This document shows positions 50,390 through 59,386 of a DNA stretch of 64,000 bases, in pieces (the stretch's first letter is position 1; every line of letters begins with the position of its first letter). The translations under genes were made by a program, and so were the position numbers. The notes beneath the pieces are model-generated. The model made no database searches. It was not told where the DNA came from and was given only the letters and a program-made list of their open reading frames with translations. This DNA is from Pyxidicoccus xibeiensis (GTDB lineage: Bacteria; Myxococcota; Myxococcia; Myxococcales; Myxococcaceae). Where the stretch lies: positions 186,001 through 250,000 of the forward strand of contig NZ_JAJVKV010000013.1 in assembly GCF_024198175.1 (NCBI RefSeq). Reading direction: 5' to 3'.

Positions 50390-51268
50390 ATGAAGACGGC
50401 AGGTCCGAGCTTTCTCCTTGGCGTGTTCCTGGCGCTGGTGTGGATGCCCTCCGCGGAGGCGCAGACCCTGAGCAGCTTCACCGCGACGTACTCGGGCGGC
50501 AGCGGCACCATCTGTGGGACGACGTACAGCATCCGGGGCCGCGAGCCGGCGGCCTCGGGCCGCTACCCGGTGTTCGTGTACACCGTGGGCACCACCGAGC
50601 AATACGACCACTCCTCGGCGCTGGCGGCGGTGGAGGAGATGGCGGCCCGCGGCTATGTCGCGGCCACGGTGGAATATGACAACGGCAGCTTCGGCTCGTG
50701 CTCCACGCTCAACAGCCGCTCCCGCTGCATCTACGACGCCGGCCGCTCCTCCAGCGCCATCAGCCGGCTGTGCTCGCGCGCCAAGGCGGACTGCTCCAAG
50801 GGCGTGGTGGTGTCGGGCTTCAGCCAGGGCTCCATCATGGCCATCCTGGCGAAGAACCACGACTCGCGCGTCCGCGCCGCCTACGGCCTGGGCGCGGGCG
50901 TCCAGTACTCCATCTACAACCTCAGCTCCTGCGTCGCGGACGGCAACCGCGCGCTGCCCAGCGACCGCCTCCGCATCGTCAACGGCGAGCAGGACGCCTT
51001 CGTCGGTCCCACCGCGTCCGGCGTGCGCAGCCAGAGCACGGAGATGACGGGCCTGTCGTGCCCGCTGGCCATGTCCTGCTTCCGGAGCAACAACAGCGGC
51101 TGGTACATCATCGACGACTCGCAAGTCGCGGATGGCACCGCCGACCACTGCTACATGCGCAACAGCGGCTGCATCGGCCTCACGCTGGACTCCACGTGGC
51201 GCAGCGGGACCGCGCCGTGGTCGCTGCGCACCAACCTGAACTGGCTGACGCAGTTCACCACGCCGTAG
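50390..51268 (+). CDS. Secreted alpha/beta-hydrolase-like protein
   Basis: A 292-residue protein with a signal peptide (about 1-24, ending AEAQ). It has an alpha/beta-hydrolase pattern: a strand PVFVYTVGTT, then AARGYVAATVEYD, the nucleophile elbow GFSQG (143-147, Ser145), a candidate Asp strand LRIVNGEQDAF and a late His in DGTADHC. Several Cys pairs suggest disulfides outside the cell. It resembles polyhydroxyalkanoate-depolymerase or acetyl-xylan-esterase-like enzymes; the substrate is unknown. The ATG at 50390 follows CGAGGTGAAGTC. It converges on the zinc-ribbon gene with one base between stops. Confidence 0.82.
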   Translation: MKTAGPSFLLGVFLALVWMPSAEAQTLSSFTATYSGGSGTICGTTYSIRGREPAASGRYPVFVYTVGTTEQYDHSSALAAVEEMAARGYVAATVEYDNGSFGSCSTLNSRSRCIYDAGRSSSAISRLCSRAKADCSKGVVVSGFSQGSIMAILAKNHDSRVRAAYGLGAGVQYSIYNLSSCVADGNRALPSDRLRIVNGEQDAFVGPTASGVRSQSTEMTGLSCPLAMSCFRSNNSGWYIIDDSQVADGTADHCYMRNSGCIGLTLDSTWRSGTAPWSLRTNLNWLTQFTTP

Positions 51269-51269
51269 T

Positions 51270-52442
51270 TCAGTCCTCGTACGGCGCCGGCTCTGGCTCC
51301 GGGGGGAGCGGCTGTTCCCCTCGGAGCTGGCGGAAGGCGACGAAGCCCACCGCGCCCAGCCCCATGACGAAGGCGATGGGGCCCACGCCGAGGCGCATGT
51401 TCAGCGCCGCCCAGACGAGGCTCAGGCCCACGGCGCCCGCGGGCACGAAGCGCGCCCAGGACGGCCGCGCCACGTCCGGCCGCAGCGCCAGCAGCGCGAG
51501 CACCGCCAGCAGCGCCAGCTCCACCAGCACGGACGCCGGCAAGTCCCAGCCGGACAGCATCGCGACGTCGCCCCCGCGCGTGTAGAGCACGTCGTCCGAG
51601 GGGCGCCGGGAGTTGATGACCCGCAGCTCCGGAGGCCCCTGCGGCACGGGCGCGTTGTCCGGCATCGCGTCCAGGCCCGTGGTCAGCACGGCCCAGGGTC
51701 CGAAGAGCGTCAGCAGGCACAGCGTCACGCCGGCCAGGGCCACCACGTCCGGCATGCGCAGCAGCTGGCGCGGCTCGAACCACGCCAGGGCGCCGTCCGG
51801 CCCCGCCAGCACCTTGCGCCACTGGTCGTACGCGACGAGCCCCGCGCCGGCCACCCACAGCAGCGGGGAGAGGCCCAGGCCCAGCATCCTCACGGCGATG
51901 GCCGCGAGGACGACGGTGGACACCGCGGCCACCTCGGGACGCAGCAGCACGGGGGGCACCGCCTGCGTGAAGCCGGGGGCCTCGCCCGCCTCGTGCAGCT
52001 CGCGCGTCACCAGCAGCGCGCCGGCCACCAGCGCCAGCAGCGTGCCGGGCACCCCGGCGCCGGCGAAGAAGGGGAGGGCGGACAGCACCACCGCCAGGGC
52101 GAGGAGCCCCACGCCCAGCACGCTCGGCGAGTGCGCCGGGACGTGGGCCAGCCACTTCGGACCTTCATAGGCGGGCCGTGCCGCCTGGCCGGGGTCCGTC
52201 TTGTCCTCGGCGTCCAGCTCGGGCGCGTCGCCCACGACACGGGGCCGCGAGTGCTCCTCCACCTCGTCGAGGATCTCCGCGGCGTACGCCGGCTCCTCGG
52301 ATGTGCGGCTCGGGCGGGAGGAGCGCAGCGCGGGGCGGGCGCCGGTGCCCTGCTGGGGGCTCGCCGGCATCTTCGCGCCGCAGTTCTCGCAGTACTTCAG
52401 CCGTGCATCCGCGGCTCGTTCGCCACACTCCGGGCACCGCAT
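51270..52442 (-). CDS. Zinc-ribbon multi-pass membrane protein
   Basis: A 390-residue protein. The N-terminus is a zinc ribbon (C3-x2-C6 and C18-x2-C21, CPECG and CENCG). An acidic linker to about residue 95 is followed by roughly eight hydrophobic segments. It starts 45 bases after the ccmG stop, so it is probably transcribed with the ccm genes, but no known ccm component has this layout. Function unknown. Confidence 0.8.
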   Translation of the reverse strand: MRCPECGERAADARLKYCENCGAKMPASPQQGTGARPALRSSRPSRTSEEPAYAAEILDEVEEHSRPRVVGDAPELDAEDKTDPGQAARPAYEGPKWLAHVPAHSPSVLGVGLLALAVVLSALPFFAGAGVPGTLLALVAGALLVTRELHEAGEAPGFTQAVPPVLLRPEVAAVSTVVLAAIAVRMLGLGLSPLLWVAGAGLVAYDQWRKVLAGPDGALAWFEPRQLLRMPDVVALAGVTLCLLTLFGPWAVLTTGLDAMPDNAPVPQGPPELRVINSRRPSDDVLYTRGGDVAMLSGWDLPASVLVELALLAVLALLALRPDVARPSWARFVPAGAVGLSLVWAALNMRLGVGPIAFVMGLGAVGFVAFRQLRGEQPLPPEPEPAPYED

Positions 52443-52487
52443 GGCTTCTCTACCTCACTGACGGAAGGCTCGCTGACTCGAGGGGGA

Positions 52488-53042
52488 CTACCGCGCGGCC
52501 TCCGCGTTGGCGGCGGGGGCCTCTCCCGTCAGCTCGCGGATGCGGGTGGTCAGCGTCTGCGGGTCGATGGGGCCCACGTGCTTGCCCCGGATGACGCCCT
52601 GGGGGTCGATGAAGTACGTCTCCGGCACGCCCGCCACGCCGTAGTCCACCGCCATGCGCGAGCGCGGGTCCACCAGCTGCGGGAAGCTGGCCCCGTTGCG
52701 CTGGAGGAACTGGCGCGCGTTGTCCTCGGTGTCCTCGAAGACGACGCCCAGGAACACCGCCTGCGAGCCGAACTGCCGCGAGCCCCACTCCAGCACCGGG
52801 TGCTCCATCATGCAGGGCCCGCACCAGGACGCCCAGAAGTTGATGACCACCGGGCGGCCCTTCAGGTCCTCCAGGCTCACCTTCTCGCCGCTGTCCAGCG
52901 CGCGCAGCGTGAAGGCCGGCGCCGGCTTGCCCGTCATCATGAAGGGCACCTCGTGCGGGTTGCGGCCGAAGCCCTTGTAGAGCACGAAGAGCAGGGCCAT
53001 GCAGACGAGCGCGAAGCCCACGGGGATGTGCCAGCGCTTCAT
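52488..53042 (-). CDS. ccmG: Periplasmic thioredoxin CcmG/DsbE
   Basis: A 184-residue membrane-anchored thioredoxin-like protein. The N-terminal anchor is at about 7-24, then APAFTLRALDSGEKVSL, the active site NFWASWCGPC (about 69-78), and the GVPETYFID cis-Pro region. It keeps CcmH and apocytochrome thiols reduced during heme attachment. Its ATG overlaps the ccmF stop. Confidence 0.94.
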   Translation of the reverse strand: MKRWHIPVGFALVCMALLFVLYKGFGRNPHEVPFMMTGKPAPAFTLRALDSGEKVSLEDLKGRPVVINFWASWCGPCMMEHPVLEWGSRQFGSQAVFLGVVFEDTEDNARQFLQRNGASFPQLVDPRSRMAVDYGVAGVPETYFIDPQGVIRGKHVGPIDPQTLTTRIRELTGEAPAANAEAAR

Positions 53043-55069
53043 CAGGCCGCCCCCCGCTCAGCGTCACCACTGGCCAGCGGCGGCGCGGCGCCCACCTCGA
53101 CGGTGGCGCCCGCCATGGCCATGGCGGCCTTGCGGCGCGGCCAGATGGCGATGAGCGTGCCCAGCACCAGCAGGGGGATGCTCCACCAGATCCACCCCAC
53201 CAGCGGGAAGACCCAGACGTTGAAGCTCGCCGTGCCGGCCTGCTCGGAGAAGGCCATCAGGGAGATGTACAGGTCCTCGCCCGCCGTCTCGCGGACCGCC
53301 GGGGTGCCGATGGGGTCCGAGCTGCGCTCGTAGTAGTTCAGGCGCGGCTTCATCTCCATCACCTCGCCGCCCGGCGGCGTCACCTCCAGGCGCGCGGCGA
53401 CGAAGGTGCGGTGCGGCTCCTCGCCGCTGGTCAGCCCCAGGTACTTCATCTGGTAGCCGTCCAGCTCCATCGTCTGGCCCTTCTTCAGGGTGCCGGAGGT
53501 GTGCTCCACGTAGGCGGACGAGGCCGCCACCGCGACGATGATGAGGACGATGCCCAGGTGCACCACGTAGCCGCCGAAGCGGCGCTGCGCCTTGGACGCG
53601 CTCGTCATCAGGGCGGTGAACAGGCCCTCGCGGCGCTCGGACATGCGCACGCGCACCGGCGTCGCCAGCTCGCGCAGGGTGACGACGGTGACGAAGCCCG
53701 CCAGGCCGAACGTCAGCAGCGGATAGACACCCCGCAGCCCCGCCGCGTAGCAGGCCGCCGTGACGATGAGCCCCACCACCGCGGGGATGATGAACTGCCG
53801 CCGCAGCGTGGCCTTGTCCGGCGTGCCCCAGGGCAGCACCGGGCCCACGCCCATGAGGAAGAGCACCGCGATGCCGCCCGGCACCGCCATCTTGTTGAAG
53901 TACGGCTCGCCCACGCTCACCCGGATGCCGCGCACCGCCTCGGACACCAGCGGGTACAGCGTGCCCAGCAGCACCGTGAAGGTGATGGCCACGAACACCA
54001 GGTTGTTCACCAGGATGCTCGTCTCACGCGACAGCGGCGAGGCCAGCTTCCCCTCCGGCACCAGCAGGTGGCCGCGCGAGGCCAGCAGGCCGATGCACAC
54101 CACCAGCAGCACGCCCAGGAACACCAGGAACGTGGGGCCGATGTCCGACTGCGTGAAGGAGTGGACCGAGTTGAAGATGCCCGAGCGCGTCATGAACGTG
54201 CCGAGAATCGTCAGCACGAAGGACGCGAGCGCGAGGCTCAGCGTCCACAGCTTCAGCATCCGCTTGCGCTCCTGCACCATGGTGGAGTGCATGAACGCCG
54301 TCGCCGTCAGCCACGGCAGGAAGGACGCGTTCTCCACCGGGTCCCACGCCCAGTAGCCGCCCCAGCCCAGCACGGCATAGGCCCACCATGCGCCGAGGAT
54401 GATGCCGATGGACAGGAAGAGCCACGCCACCAGCGTCCAGCGACGCAGGGGCGCCATCCACGCCTCGCCAATCTCGCCGCGCAGCAGGCCCGCCACCGCG
54501 ACGCCGAAGGGCACCGTCATGCCCACGTAGCCCAGGTAGAGCATGGGCGGGTGGATGACCATCAGGATGTGGTTCTGCAGCAGCGGGTTGGGGCCGGGGC
54601 CGTCCGCCGGCACCGGGGACACCGCGCCCCACGGGTTGGCCGGGCCGGCGATGAGGAAGGCGAAGAAGACGCCCACCGCCAGCATGGTGCCCAGCGCCAG
54701 CTGCATGTACCGCGCGTGCTCGCGCCGGTGGATGAAGGCGAAGGCGGCGATGTAGCCGGCCATGATGAAGCCCCAGAAGAGGATGGACCCCTCCAGGGCG
54801 CTCCACAGCGACACCACGGTGTACAAGAGCGGGGTGTCCCGGCTGCCCACCTGCGCCACGTACTTCACGCTGAAGTCGTGCGTGACGAGCGCGTTCACCA
54901 TGACCAGGTTCGCGCCGACCATGCAGGCCGCGAAGCCCCACACCGCGCGCATCACCCACGGGAAGCCCGCCTCGCTGCGGCGCAGCCCGCTCACCAGCCC
55001 GACGATGGCGCCGAAGGCCGCGAACGCGAGCCCTCCGAGCACCAGGCCATATCCAACAGTCCCGTTCAC
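53042..55069 (-). CDS. ccmF: Heme lyase component CcmF
   Basis: A 675-residue protein with about 14-15 transmembrane segments. The heme-handling motif WGGYWAWDPVENASFLPW is central, preceded by the His-containing HPPMLYLGYVG loop. It joins heme from CcmE to apocytochrome c together with CcmH and CcmI. GTG at 55069 is the start, since GTGA overlaps the ccmE stop and the membrane domain begins directly after. Confidence 0.95.
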   Translation of the reverse strand: MNGTVGYGLVLGGLAFAAFGAIVGLVSGLRRSEAGFPWVMRAVWGFAACMVGANLVMVNALVTHDFSVKYVAQVGSRDTPLLYTVVSLWSALEGSILFWGFIMAGYIAAFAFIHRREHARYMQLALGTMLAVGVFFAFLIAGPANPWGAVSPVPADGPGPNPLLQNHILMVIHPPMLYLGYVGMTVPFGVAVAGLLRGEIGEAWMAPLRRWTLVAWLFLSIGIILGAWWAYAVLGWGGYWAWDPVENASFLPWLTATAFMHSTMVQERKRMLKLWTLSLALASFVLTILGTFMTRSGIFNSVHSFTQSDIGPTFLVFLGVLLVVCIGLLASRGHLLVPEGKLASPLSRETSILVNNLVFVAITFTVLLGTLYPLVSEAVRGIRVSVGEPYFNKMAVPGGIAVLFLMGVGPVLPWGTPDKATLRRQFIIPAVVGLIVTAACYAAGLRGVYPLLTFGLAGFVTVVTLRELATPVRVRMSERREGLFTALMTSASKAQRRFGGYVVHLGIVLIIVAVAASSAYVEHTSGTLKKGQTMELDGYQMKYLGLTSGEEPHRTFVAARLEVTPPGGEVMEMKPRLNYYERSSDPIGTPAVRETAGEDLYISLMAFSEQAGTASFNVWVFPLVGWIWWSIPLLVLGTLIAIWPRRKAAMAMAGATVEVGAAPPLASGDAERGAA

Positions 55070-55554
55070 TTCGCCCCCGTGCCCGCCGAGGCGGTGGTGG
55101 CGTCGGAGAGCGTCTCCTGCCACTTGCGCGGCTCCTCGCCTTCCTTCGGAGCGCGGTACTCGTTGGAGTGGTTCACCATCAGCCGGTTGGAGCTGAAGAC
55201 GCCGGACTTGTCGTAGGTGCCCTCCACGACGACGCCAATCTTGTCGCGGAACATCTGCGGGGGCGTCTCGGTGGAGCGCACCAGCACGCTCTTGGCGCCC
55301 TCCTTGTTGTCGTCCGCCACGCGGAAGTGCAGCGTGGTGTGCTCCGCGTTCCACTGGATGCTGCCCGGCTCCACCACGCCGCCCAGGCGGATGGTGGCGT
55401 CATAGGCGCGGCTCCCCTGGGACAGCATCTCCGAGGGGCTCCAGTAATAGACGAGGTTCTCACCGATGTTGCCAAAGGCCACGAACCCCAGGCCGGTACC
55501 TGCCACGAGCAGGGCCCCGAGGGCGATGATGCGGTTTCGGGCGACGGGCGTCAT
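55066..55554 (-). CDS. ccmE: Heme chaperone CcmE
   Basis: A 162-residue protein with an N-terminal membrane anchor (about 10-30) and an OB-fold periplasmic domain. The heme-binding motif is VNHSNEYRAP near residue 132, giving the HxxxY pattern of the family (the His binds heme covalently). It receives heme from CcmC and passes it to CcmF. The ATG at 55554 begins the anchor; the frame is open upstream through ccmD. Confidence 0.93.
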   Translation of the reverse strand: MTPVARNRIIALGALLVAGTGLGFVAFGNIGENLVYYWSPSEMLSQGSRAYDATIRLGGVVEPGSIQWNAEHTTLHFRVADDNKEGAKSVLVRSTETPPQMFRDKIGVVVEGTYDKSGVFSSNRLMVNHSNEYRAPKEGEEPRKWQETLSDATTASAGTGAK

Positions 55555-55559
55555 GGCGG

Positions 55560-55742
55560 TTACTCCTTGGCGTCGGGCGAGGCCCCGGGACGGCGAACCC
55601 AGAGGGACAGGGCGTAGAGAGCGAGCGAGGCAATCGTAACGGCGTAGCAGGCCCAGACATAGCCCCAGCCACCCACGAGGCGGCCGCTGCCCACCTGGCC
55701 CGGGGCCGCCGCCAGCATCAGAAGCGTCGAGAGGGTCGTCAT
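55560..55742 (-). CDS. ccmD: Heme exporter subunit CcmD
   Basis: A 60-residue protein with a single transmembrane segment (about 24-48) beginning GGWGYVWACYAVT and ending in a basic RRP. This is the usual form of CcmD, which helps release holo-CcmE from the CcmABC complex. It lies 2 bases after ccmC and 5 bases before ccmE. Confidence 0.88.
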   Translation of the reverse strand: MTTLSTLLMLAAAPGQVGSGRLVGGWGYVWACYAVTIASLALYALSLWVRRPGASPDAKE

Positions 55743-55744
55743 GT

Positions 55745-56455
55745 TCAGGCCACCTTCGAGGAGTTGTGGGCGGGGGGAAGGCCCGCGTCACCGAGGGCTT
55801 CCGGCAGGGCGACCTCGGCCCGGCGCTCGGCCAGGGCCTGCTGGTAGCGGACCATCATGAAGTAGATGGCCAGCGCCAGCATGCCGAAGGCGGAGATGCG
55901 CAGCGTCAGCACCATCTCCGGGTCCACCGTCTTGGGCGTGGACTGCACCTGGTGGAGGCTGCGCCACCAGCGCACCGAGAACCACACGATGGGCAGGTTG
56001 ATGGCGCCGATGATGGCCACCACCGAGCTCCACGTCGCGCGCTTGTCCGGGTCCTCCACGAAGCGCCGCAGCACGAGGTAGCCGGTGTAGGTCACCAGCA
56101 GAATCGCCTCCGTCGTCAGGCGCGGGTCCCAGGACCAGTACACGCCCCAGGTCGGCCGGCCCCAGATGGCGCCGGTAATCATCCCCGCGGTGCCCAGCAC
56201 CAGGCCCACCTCGGCGGACGCCTCCGCCGCCGAGTCCCACTTCCAGCTCGCCTTGAAGAGGTAGGCGACGGCCGCCACGAAGTTGACCGTCATGGCCACC
56301 ATGGCCATCCACTGGAGGGGGACGTGCACATACATGATGCGCTGTACGTCACCCATCTCCCGGTCCGGCGGTGCCCAGGCCAGGCCCAGGTACCAGCCCA
56401 CCGCCAGCAGGACCAGCCCCGAGGCCAGCATCCCCCACTTGATGAACTTGCCCAT
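55745..56455 (-). CDS. ccmC: Heme exporter protein CcmC
   Basis: A 236-residue protein with six transmembrane segments and the heme-binding tryptophan-rich motif WGVYWSWDPRLT between the third and fourth. Conserved His residues flank it (MYVHVPLQWM and the later SLHQ). It loads heme onto CcmE. The ATG at 56455 lies 2 bases after the ccmB stop; the long open frame upstream is antisense noise over ccmB. Confidence 0.94.
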   Translation of the reverse strand: MGKFIKWGMLASGLVLLAVGWYLGLAWAPPDREMGDVQRIMYVHVPLQWMAMVAMTVNFVAAVAYLFKASWKWDSAAEASAEVGLVLGTAGMITGAIWGRPTWGVYWSWDPRLTTEAILLVTYTGYLVLRRFVEDPDKRATWSSVVAIIGAINLPIVWFSVRWWRSLHQVQSTPKTVDPEMVLTLRISAFGMLALAIYFMMVRYQQALAERRAEVALPEALGDAGLPPAHNSSKVA

Positions 56456-56457
56456 CT

Positions 56458-57210
56458 TCAGTCCTCGATGATCCGCGGGAACAGCAGGAAGCCTACGCCC
56501 CAGTAAATCAGATTGAACCCCGACAAAAGCCCGAGCCATGAGTTCAGCTGATTCATGGGGTCTCCCTGCAGGACGAGGGTGGTCGCCTTGGTGGCGGAGA
56601 GGAGGGCTGGAATGACGAGCGGGAACAATAGCAGAGGCAGCAGCACGTCCCGCGCCCGGGCGTTGCTGGAGATGGCCGCGTAGACGGTGCCCGGTGCGCT
56701 GAGGGCCAGACAGCCGAGCACCAGGATGATTCCCAAATCCACCGGGCTGGTGGCGATTCGCACGCCGTACAGGCCCACCATGACGGGGAAGAGGATGACG
56801 CCCAGGGCCGTCAGCAGCAGCGCATTGCCCAGGGCCTTGGACAGGAAGATGGCGCGCGCGTCCGCGGGGGCGAGCCGCACGCCATCCAGGCACGCGTTCT
56901 CCGACTCCACGCGGAACGACTCGCCCAGGGCGAGCACGCTGGCGAAGAGGATGGCCAGCCAGTAGTAGCCGCCGGCGTTCTTCTCCAGCAGCTTGGTGTC
57001 CGGCCCCAGCGCGAAGGAGAACATCAGCAGCGTGGCCAGCGCGAAGAAGATGATGGCGTTGAGGCGCGCGCGCGTGCGCCACTCGATGAGCAGGTCCTTG
57101 CGCAGCAGGGCCAGCGTGGCGGACAGCACGCCGATGGCGCGGGGCCGCGTGCGCTCGGGGGTGGCGGGGGTGGCGGGAGTGGCGGGGGTGGTGGGGGCGG
57201 CGAGGCTCAT
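56458..57210 (-). CDS. ccmB: Heme exporter permease CcmB
   Basis: A 250-residue protein with six hydrophobic segments and the family's IEWRTRARLNAIIFFALATLLMF start, given here as IEWRTRARLNAIIF. A leader of about 30 residues carries a TPA repeat encoded by a short GGTGGCGGG-type tandem repeat at about 57165-57195. It is the membrane subunit pairing with CcmA. Its ATG overlaps the ccmA stop by 4 bases. Confidence 0.93.
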   Translation of the reverse strand: MSLAAPTTPATPATPATPERTRPRAIGVLSATLALLRKDLLIEWRTRARLNAIIFFALATLLMFSFALGPDTKLLEKNAGGYYWLAILFASVLALGESFRVESENACLDGVRLAPADARAIFLSKALGNALLLTALGVILFPVMVGLYGVRIATSPVDLGIILVLGCLALSAPGTVYAAISSNARARDVLLPLLLFPLVIPALLSATKATTLVLQGDPMNQLNSWLGLLSGFNLIYWGVGFLLFPRIIED

Positions 57211-57866
57211 GCGGGCACCGCCCGGCCGTCCTGCAGGTGCAGGCGCTCTTCGCACAAGCTCAGGCCCTGCTCGATGAGGTGGGTGGCGAGGACGACGGTG
57301 ACACCGCTGGCCTTGAGCTCTCCGATGATGCCCTCCATGTCACGCATGCCGGCCGGGTCCAGCTCGCCGAAGGGCTCGTCCAGCAGGGCGATGGCGGGCG
57401 CCTTCAGGAGCAGCCGGGCAATGGCCAGCCGCTTGCGCATGCCGGCGCTGAAGCTGCGCACCGGGCTGTCCGAGCGGCGGGTGAGGCCGACCTTGGTGAG
57501 CAGCGCGCCCGCGGCGTCCTGCGGCGAGTCGATGCCCAAGAGCCTCGCCAGCACCGTGAGGTTCTGGTGCGCGGTGAGGTCTTCATAGAGGAAGCTGGCG
57601 TGGGACAGCAGGGCCACGTCGCGGCGCACGTTGTCGCGGTCCGTCACCGCGTCGCGCCCCAGCACCTCCACCTTTCCCGCGGTGGGGCTGAGGGCGGTGG
57701 CCACGAGGCGCAGCAGCGTCGTCTTGCCGGAGCCGTTGTGTCCGGTGAGCAACAGGGAACGTCCGGGGGGCAGCGCGTAGGTGAGGCGCGCCAGGGCCCA
57801 GCGGCGCCCATAACGCTTGCTGACGTCATGCAGCGCGAGCGCGGCGGCGGAGGAGGCGGGAGGCAT
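57207..57866 (-). CDS. ccmA: Heme exporter ATP-binding protein CcmA
   Basis: A 219-residue ABC ATPase. Walker A GHNGSGKTT at about 39-47, signature FSAGMRKRLA near 138, Walker B IALLDEPFGELD near 158, and the H-loop in LATHLIEQ. It is the first gene of the ccmABCDEFG operon, and its promoter lies in the gap before the divergent polysaccharide deacetylase operon. Confidence 0.94.
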   Translation of the reverse strand: MPPASSAAALALHDVSKRYGRRWALARLTYALPPGRSLLLTGHNGSGKTTLLRLVATALSPTAGKVEVLGRDAVTDRDNVRRDVALLSHASFLYEDLTAHQNLTVLARLLGIDSPQDAAGALLTKVGLTRRSDSPVRSFSAGMRKRLAIARLLLKAPAIALLDEPFGELDPAGMRDMEGIIGELKASGVTVVLATHLIEQGLSLCEERLHLQDGRAVPA

Positions 57867-58099
57867 CGGGGCCTCCGTTCGTAGCCGGAAATGGAAATGT
57901 CCTCCAGTGAAACCCGGAGGGCCGGCAGGTCAGGGACGAGGCGGGCCACCGGATCAGGAAAGGTTTTCCCACGCATGTGGTCGCAGGTGCCCGTGGGCTC
58001 CGTAGGCTTTCCACCGCAGGGAGCGTCCGCCGCACGCTTGCCCTCCGAGCCTCCCGTGACACCCCTCTGCGAATGCCGTTCCGATGCCTACCTTGGCGC

Positions 58100-58115
58100 T
58101 GGCATTCCCCCTGCA
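58100..58115 (+). promoter_or_regulatory. Sigma54 (-24/-12) promoter of the second spore-coat operon
   Basis: TGGCATTCCCCCTGCA has GG (58101-58102) and GC (58113-58114) 10 bases apart and matches TGGCAYR-N4-TTGCW with two deviations. It lies 71 bases upstream of the deacetylase ATG. The homologous M. xanthus operon (MXAN_3259) is reported to be a direct Nla6 target, as is exo. Confidence 0.75.
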
Positions 58116-58186
58116 CTGGCGCGGCGTGGGTTCTCCTCCTGAGGGAGGAGGCGGGCGAGAGGTCATCTCCTCGCGCGGAGGGCGTG

Positions 58187-59386
58187 ATGGCGACGGGCAA
58201 GGTCGTACGAAGGGCAGTCAAGGCGGCGGCCGCTGGGATGATGCACTACAGCGGGCTGCGTCGGGCGATGGCGGCATATCGGCGGGCCCAGTCGGGTGGG
58301 CGGCGCATCCTCATTGTGAGCTACCACCGCGTGGTGAGCGACTTCACGGGGGAGCTGCAGCGCTCCATCCCGGGGCTGCTCATCTCGCAGGAGACGTTCC
58401 GGCGGCACCTGGAGGAGGCGAACGCGGCGGGCTACGAGCTGGCCTCCATCGGCGACGCGGTGGACGTGATGAACGGCCGCCGGGTGGCGAAGAAGGACCT
58501 GTGCGTGGTGACGTTCGACGACGGCTACCGCGACGTGTACCGGTACGCGTACCCCGTCCTGAAGCAGATGGGGGTGCCGGCCATCACCTACCTGCCCACG
58601 GCCTTCATCGGTACCAACAAGCGCTTCAACCACGACCGGCTGTTCCACCTGCTGCGCCGCGTCCAGGAGCGCCACTTCCGGCCCCTGTACGACGCGCTGC
58701 CCGCGCCGTCGCTGGAGCTGTTGGGCCCCATCCTCTCCGGGCAGAAGACGGTGTCGGCCGCGCTGGACGACTTCATCGGCGAGCACCCCACGCGCGTGCT
58801 GACGGACATCATCGACGCGCTGGAGCAGCAGCTGGGCGGCGGGCCGGACCTGGTGCCGGAGCAGGGCGACGTCATGAACTGGGACGAGGTGCGCCGCATG
58901 GCGCGCGACGGCTTCGAGTTCGGCGCCCACACCCTGGGCCACACCGTGCTGACGCTGGAGCCGCAGGAGGTGGTGGAGCGGGAGATTCTCGAGTCCAAGC
59001 GGACGATTGAGGCCGAGGTGGGCATCACCGTGCGCGACTTCGCGTACTGCAACGGCTGGTACTCGGACGAGGTCATCCGCGTGCTGTCGTCCAACGGCTT
59101 CCGCTCGGGCGTCACCACGGAGGACTTCCCCAACCGCATCGGGGGCGACCCGTTCACCCTCAAGCGCAAGGTGCTGTGGGAGAACTTCAGCCTGGGCATG
59201 ACGGGGGACTACTCGTCGTCCCTCACCGCGTGCCAGTTCGACGACTGCTTCGGAGTGCTCGGCATGAGTCATCCGGTGCCGGGCAAGCGCCCGCACCACT
59301 TCAGCTCCGCGAGCCTCGGCACCATGGTGGCGGCCAACATCGTGAGTCCGGAGGCGGCGGCGTCGCCGGCCAAGGAGGTTCCGTGA
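58187..59386 (+). CDS. Polysaccharide deacetylase (NodB-type)
   Basis: A 399-residue protein with a carbohydrate esterase 4 domain. The metal and catalytic motif is VTFDDGYRD (about residue 108), preceded by IVSYHRVV. HTLGH provides the two His ligands (near 248). No clear signal peptide is present, so it may act in the cytoplasm or be anchored by its N-terminal helix. It should remove acetyl groups from N-acetylhexosamine in the spore-coat glycan or its precursor. Corresponds to MXAN_3259 by order. First gene of the operon; its stop overlaps the flippase start (GTGA). Confidence 0.9.
   Translation: MATGKVVRRAVKAAAAGMMHYSGLRRAMAAYRRAQSGGRRILIVSYHRVVSDFTGELQRSIPGLLISQETFRRHLEEANAAGYELASIGDAVDVMNGRRVAKKDLCVVTFDDGYRDVYRYAYPVLKQMGVPAITYLPTAFIGTNKRFNHDRLFHLLRRVQERHFRPLYDALPAPSLELLGPILSGQKTVSAALDDFIGEHPTRVLTDIIDALEQQLGGGPDLVPEQGDVMNWDEVRRMARDGFEFGAHTLGHTVLTLEPQEVVEREILESKRTIEAEVGITVRDFAYCNGWYSDEVIRVLSSNGFRSGVTTEDFPNRIGGDPFTLKRKVLWENFSLGMTGDYSSSLTACQFDDCFGVLGMSHPVPGKRPHHFSSASLGTMVAANIVSPEAAASPAKEVP

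Noticed and set aside
57165..57200. Short GGTGGCGGG-type tandem repeat at the ccmB start
   Set aside because: It encodes a TPA repeat in the protein leader; too short and too simple to be a CRISPR or a regulatory array.
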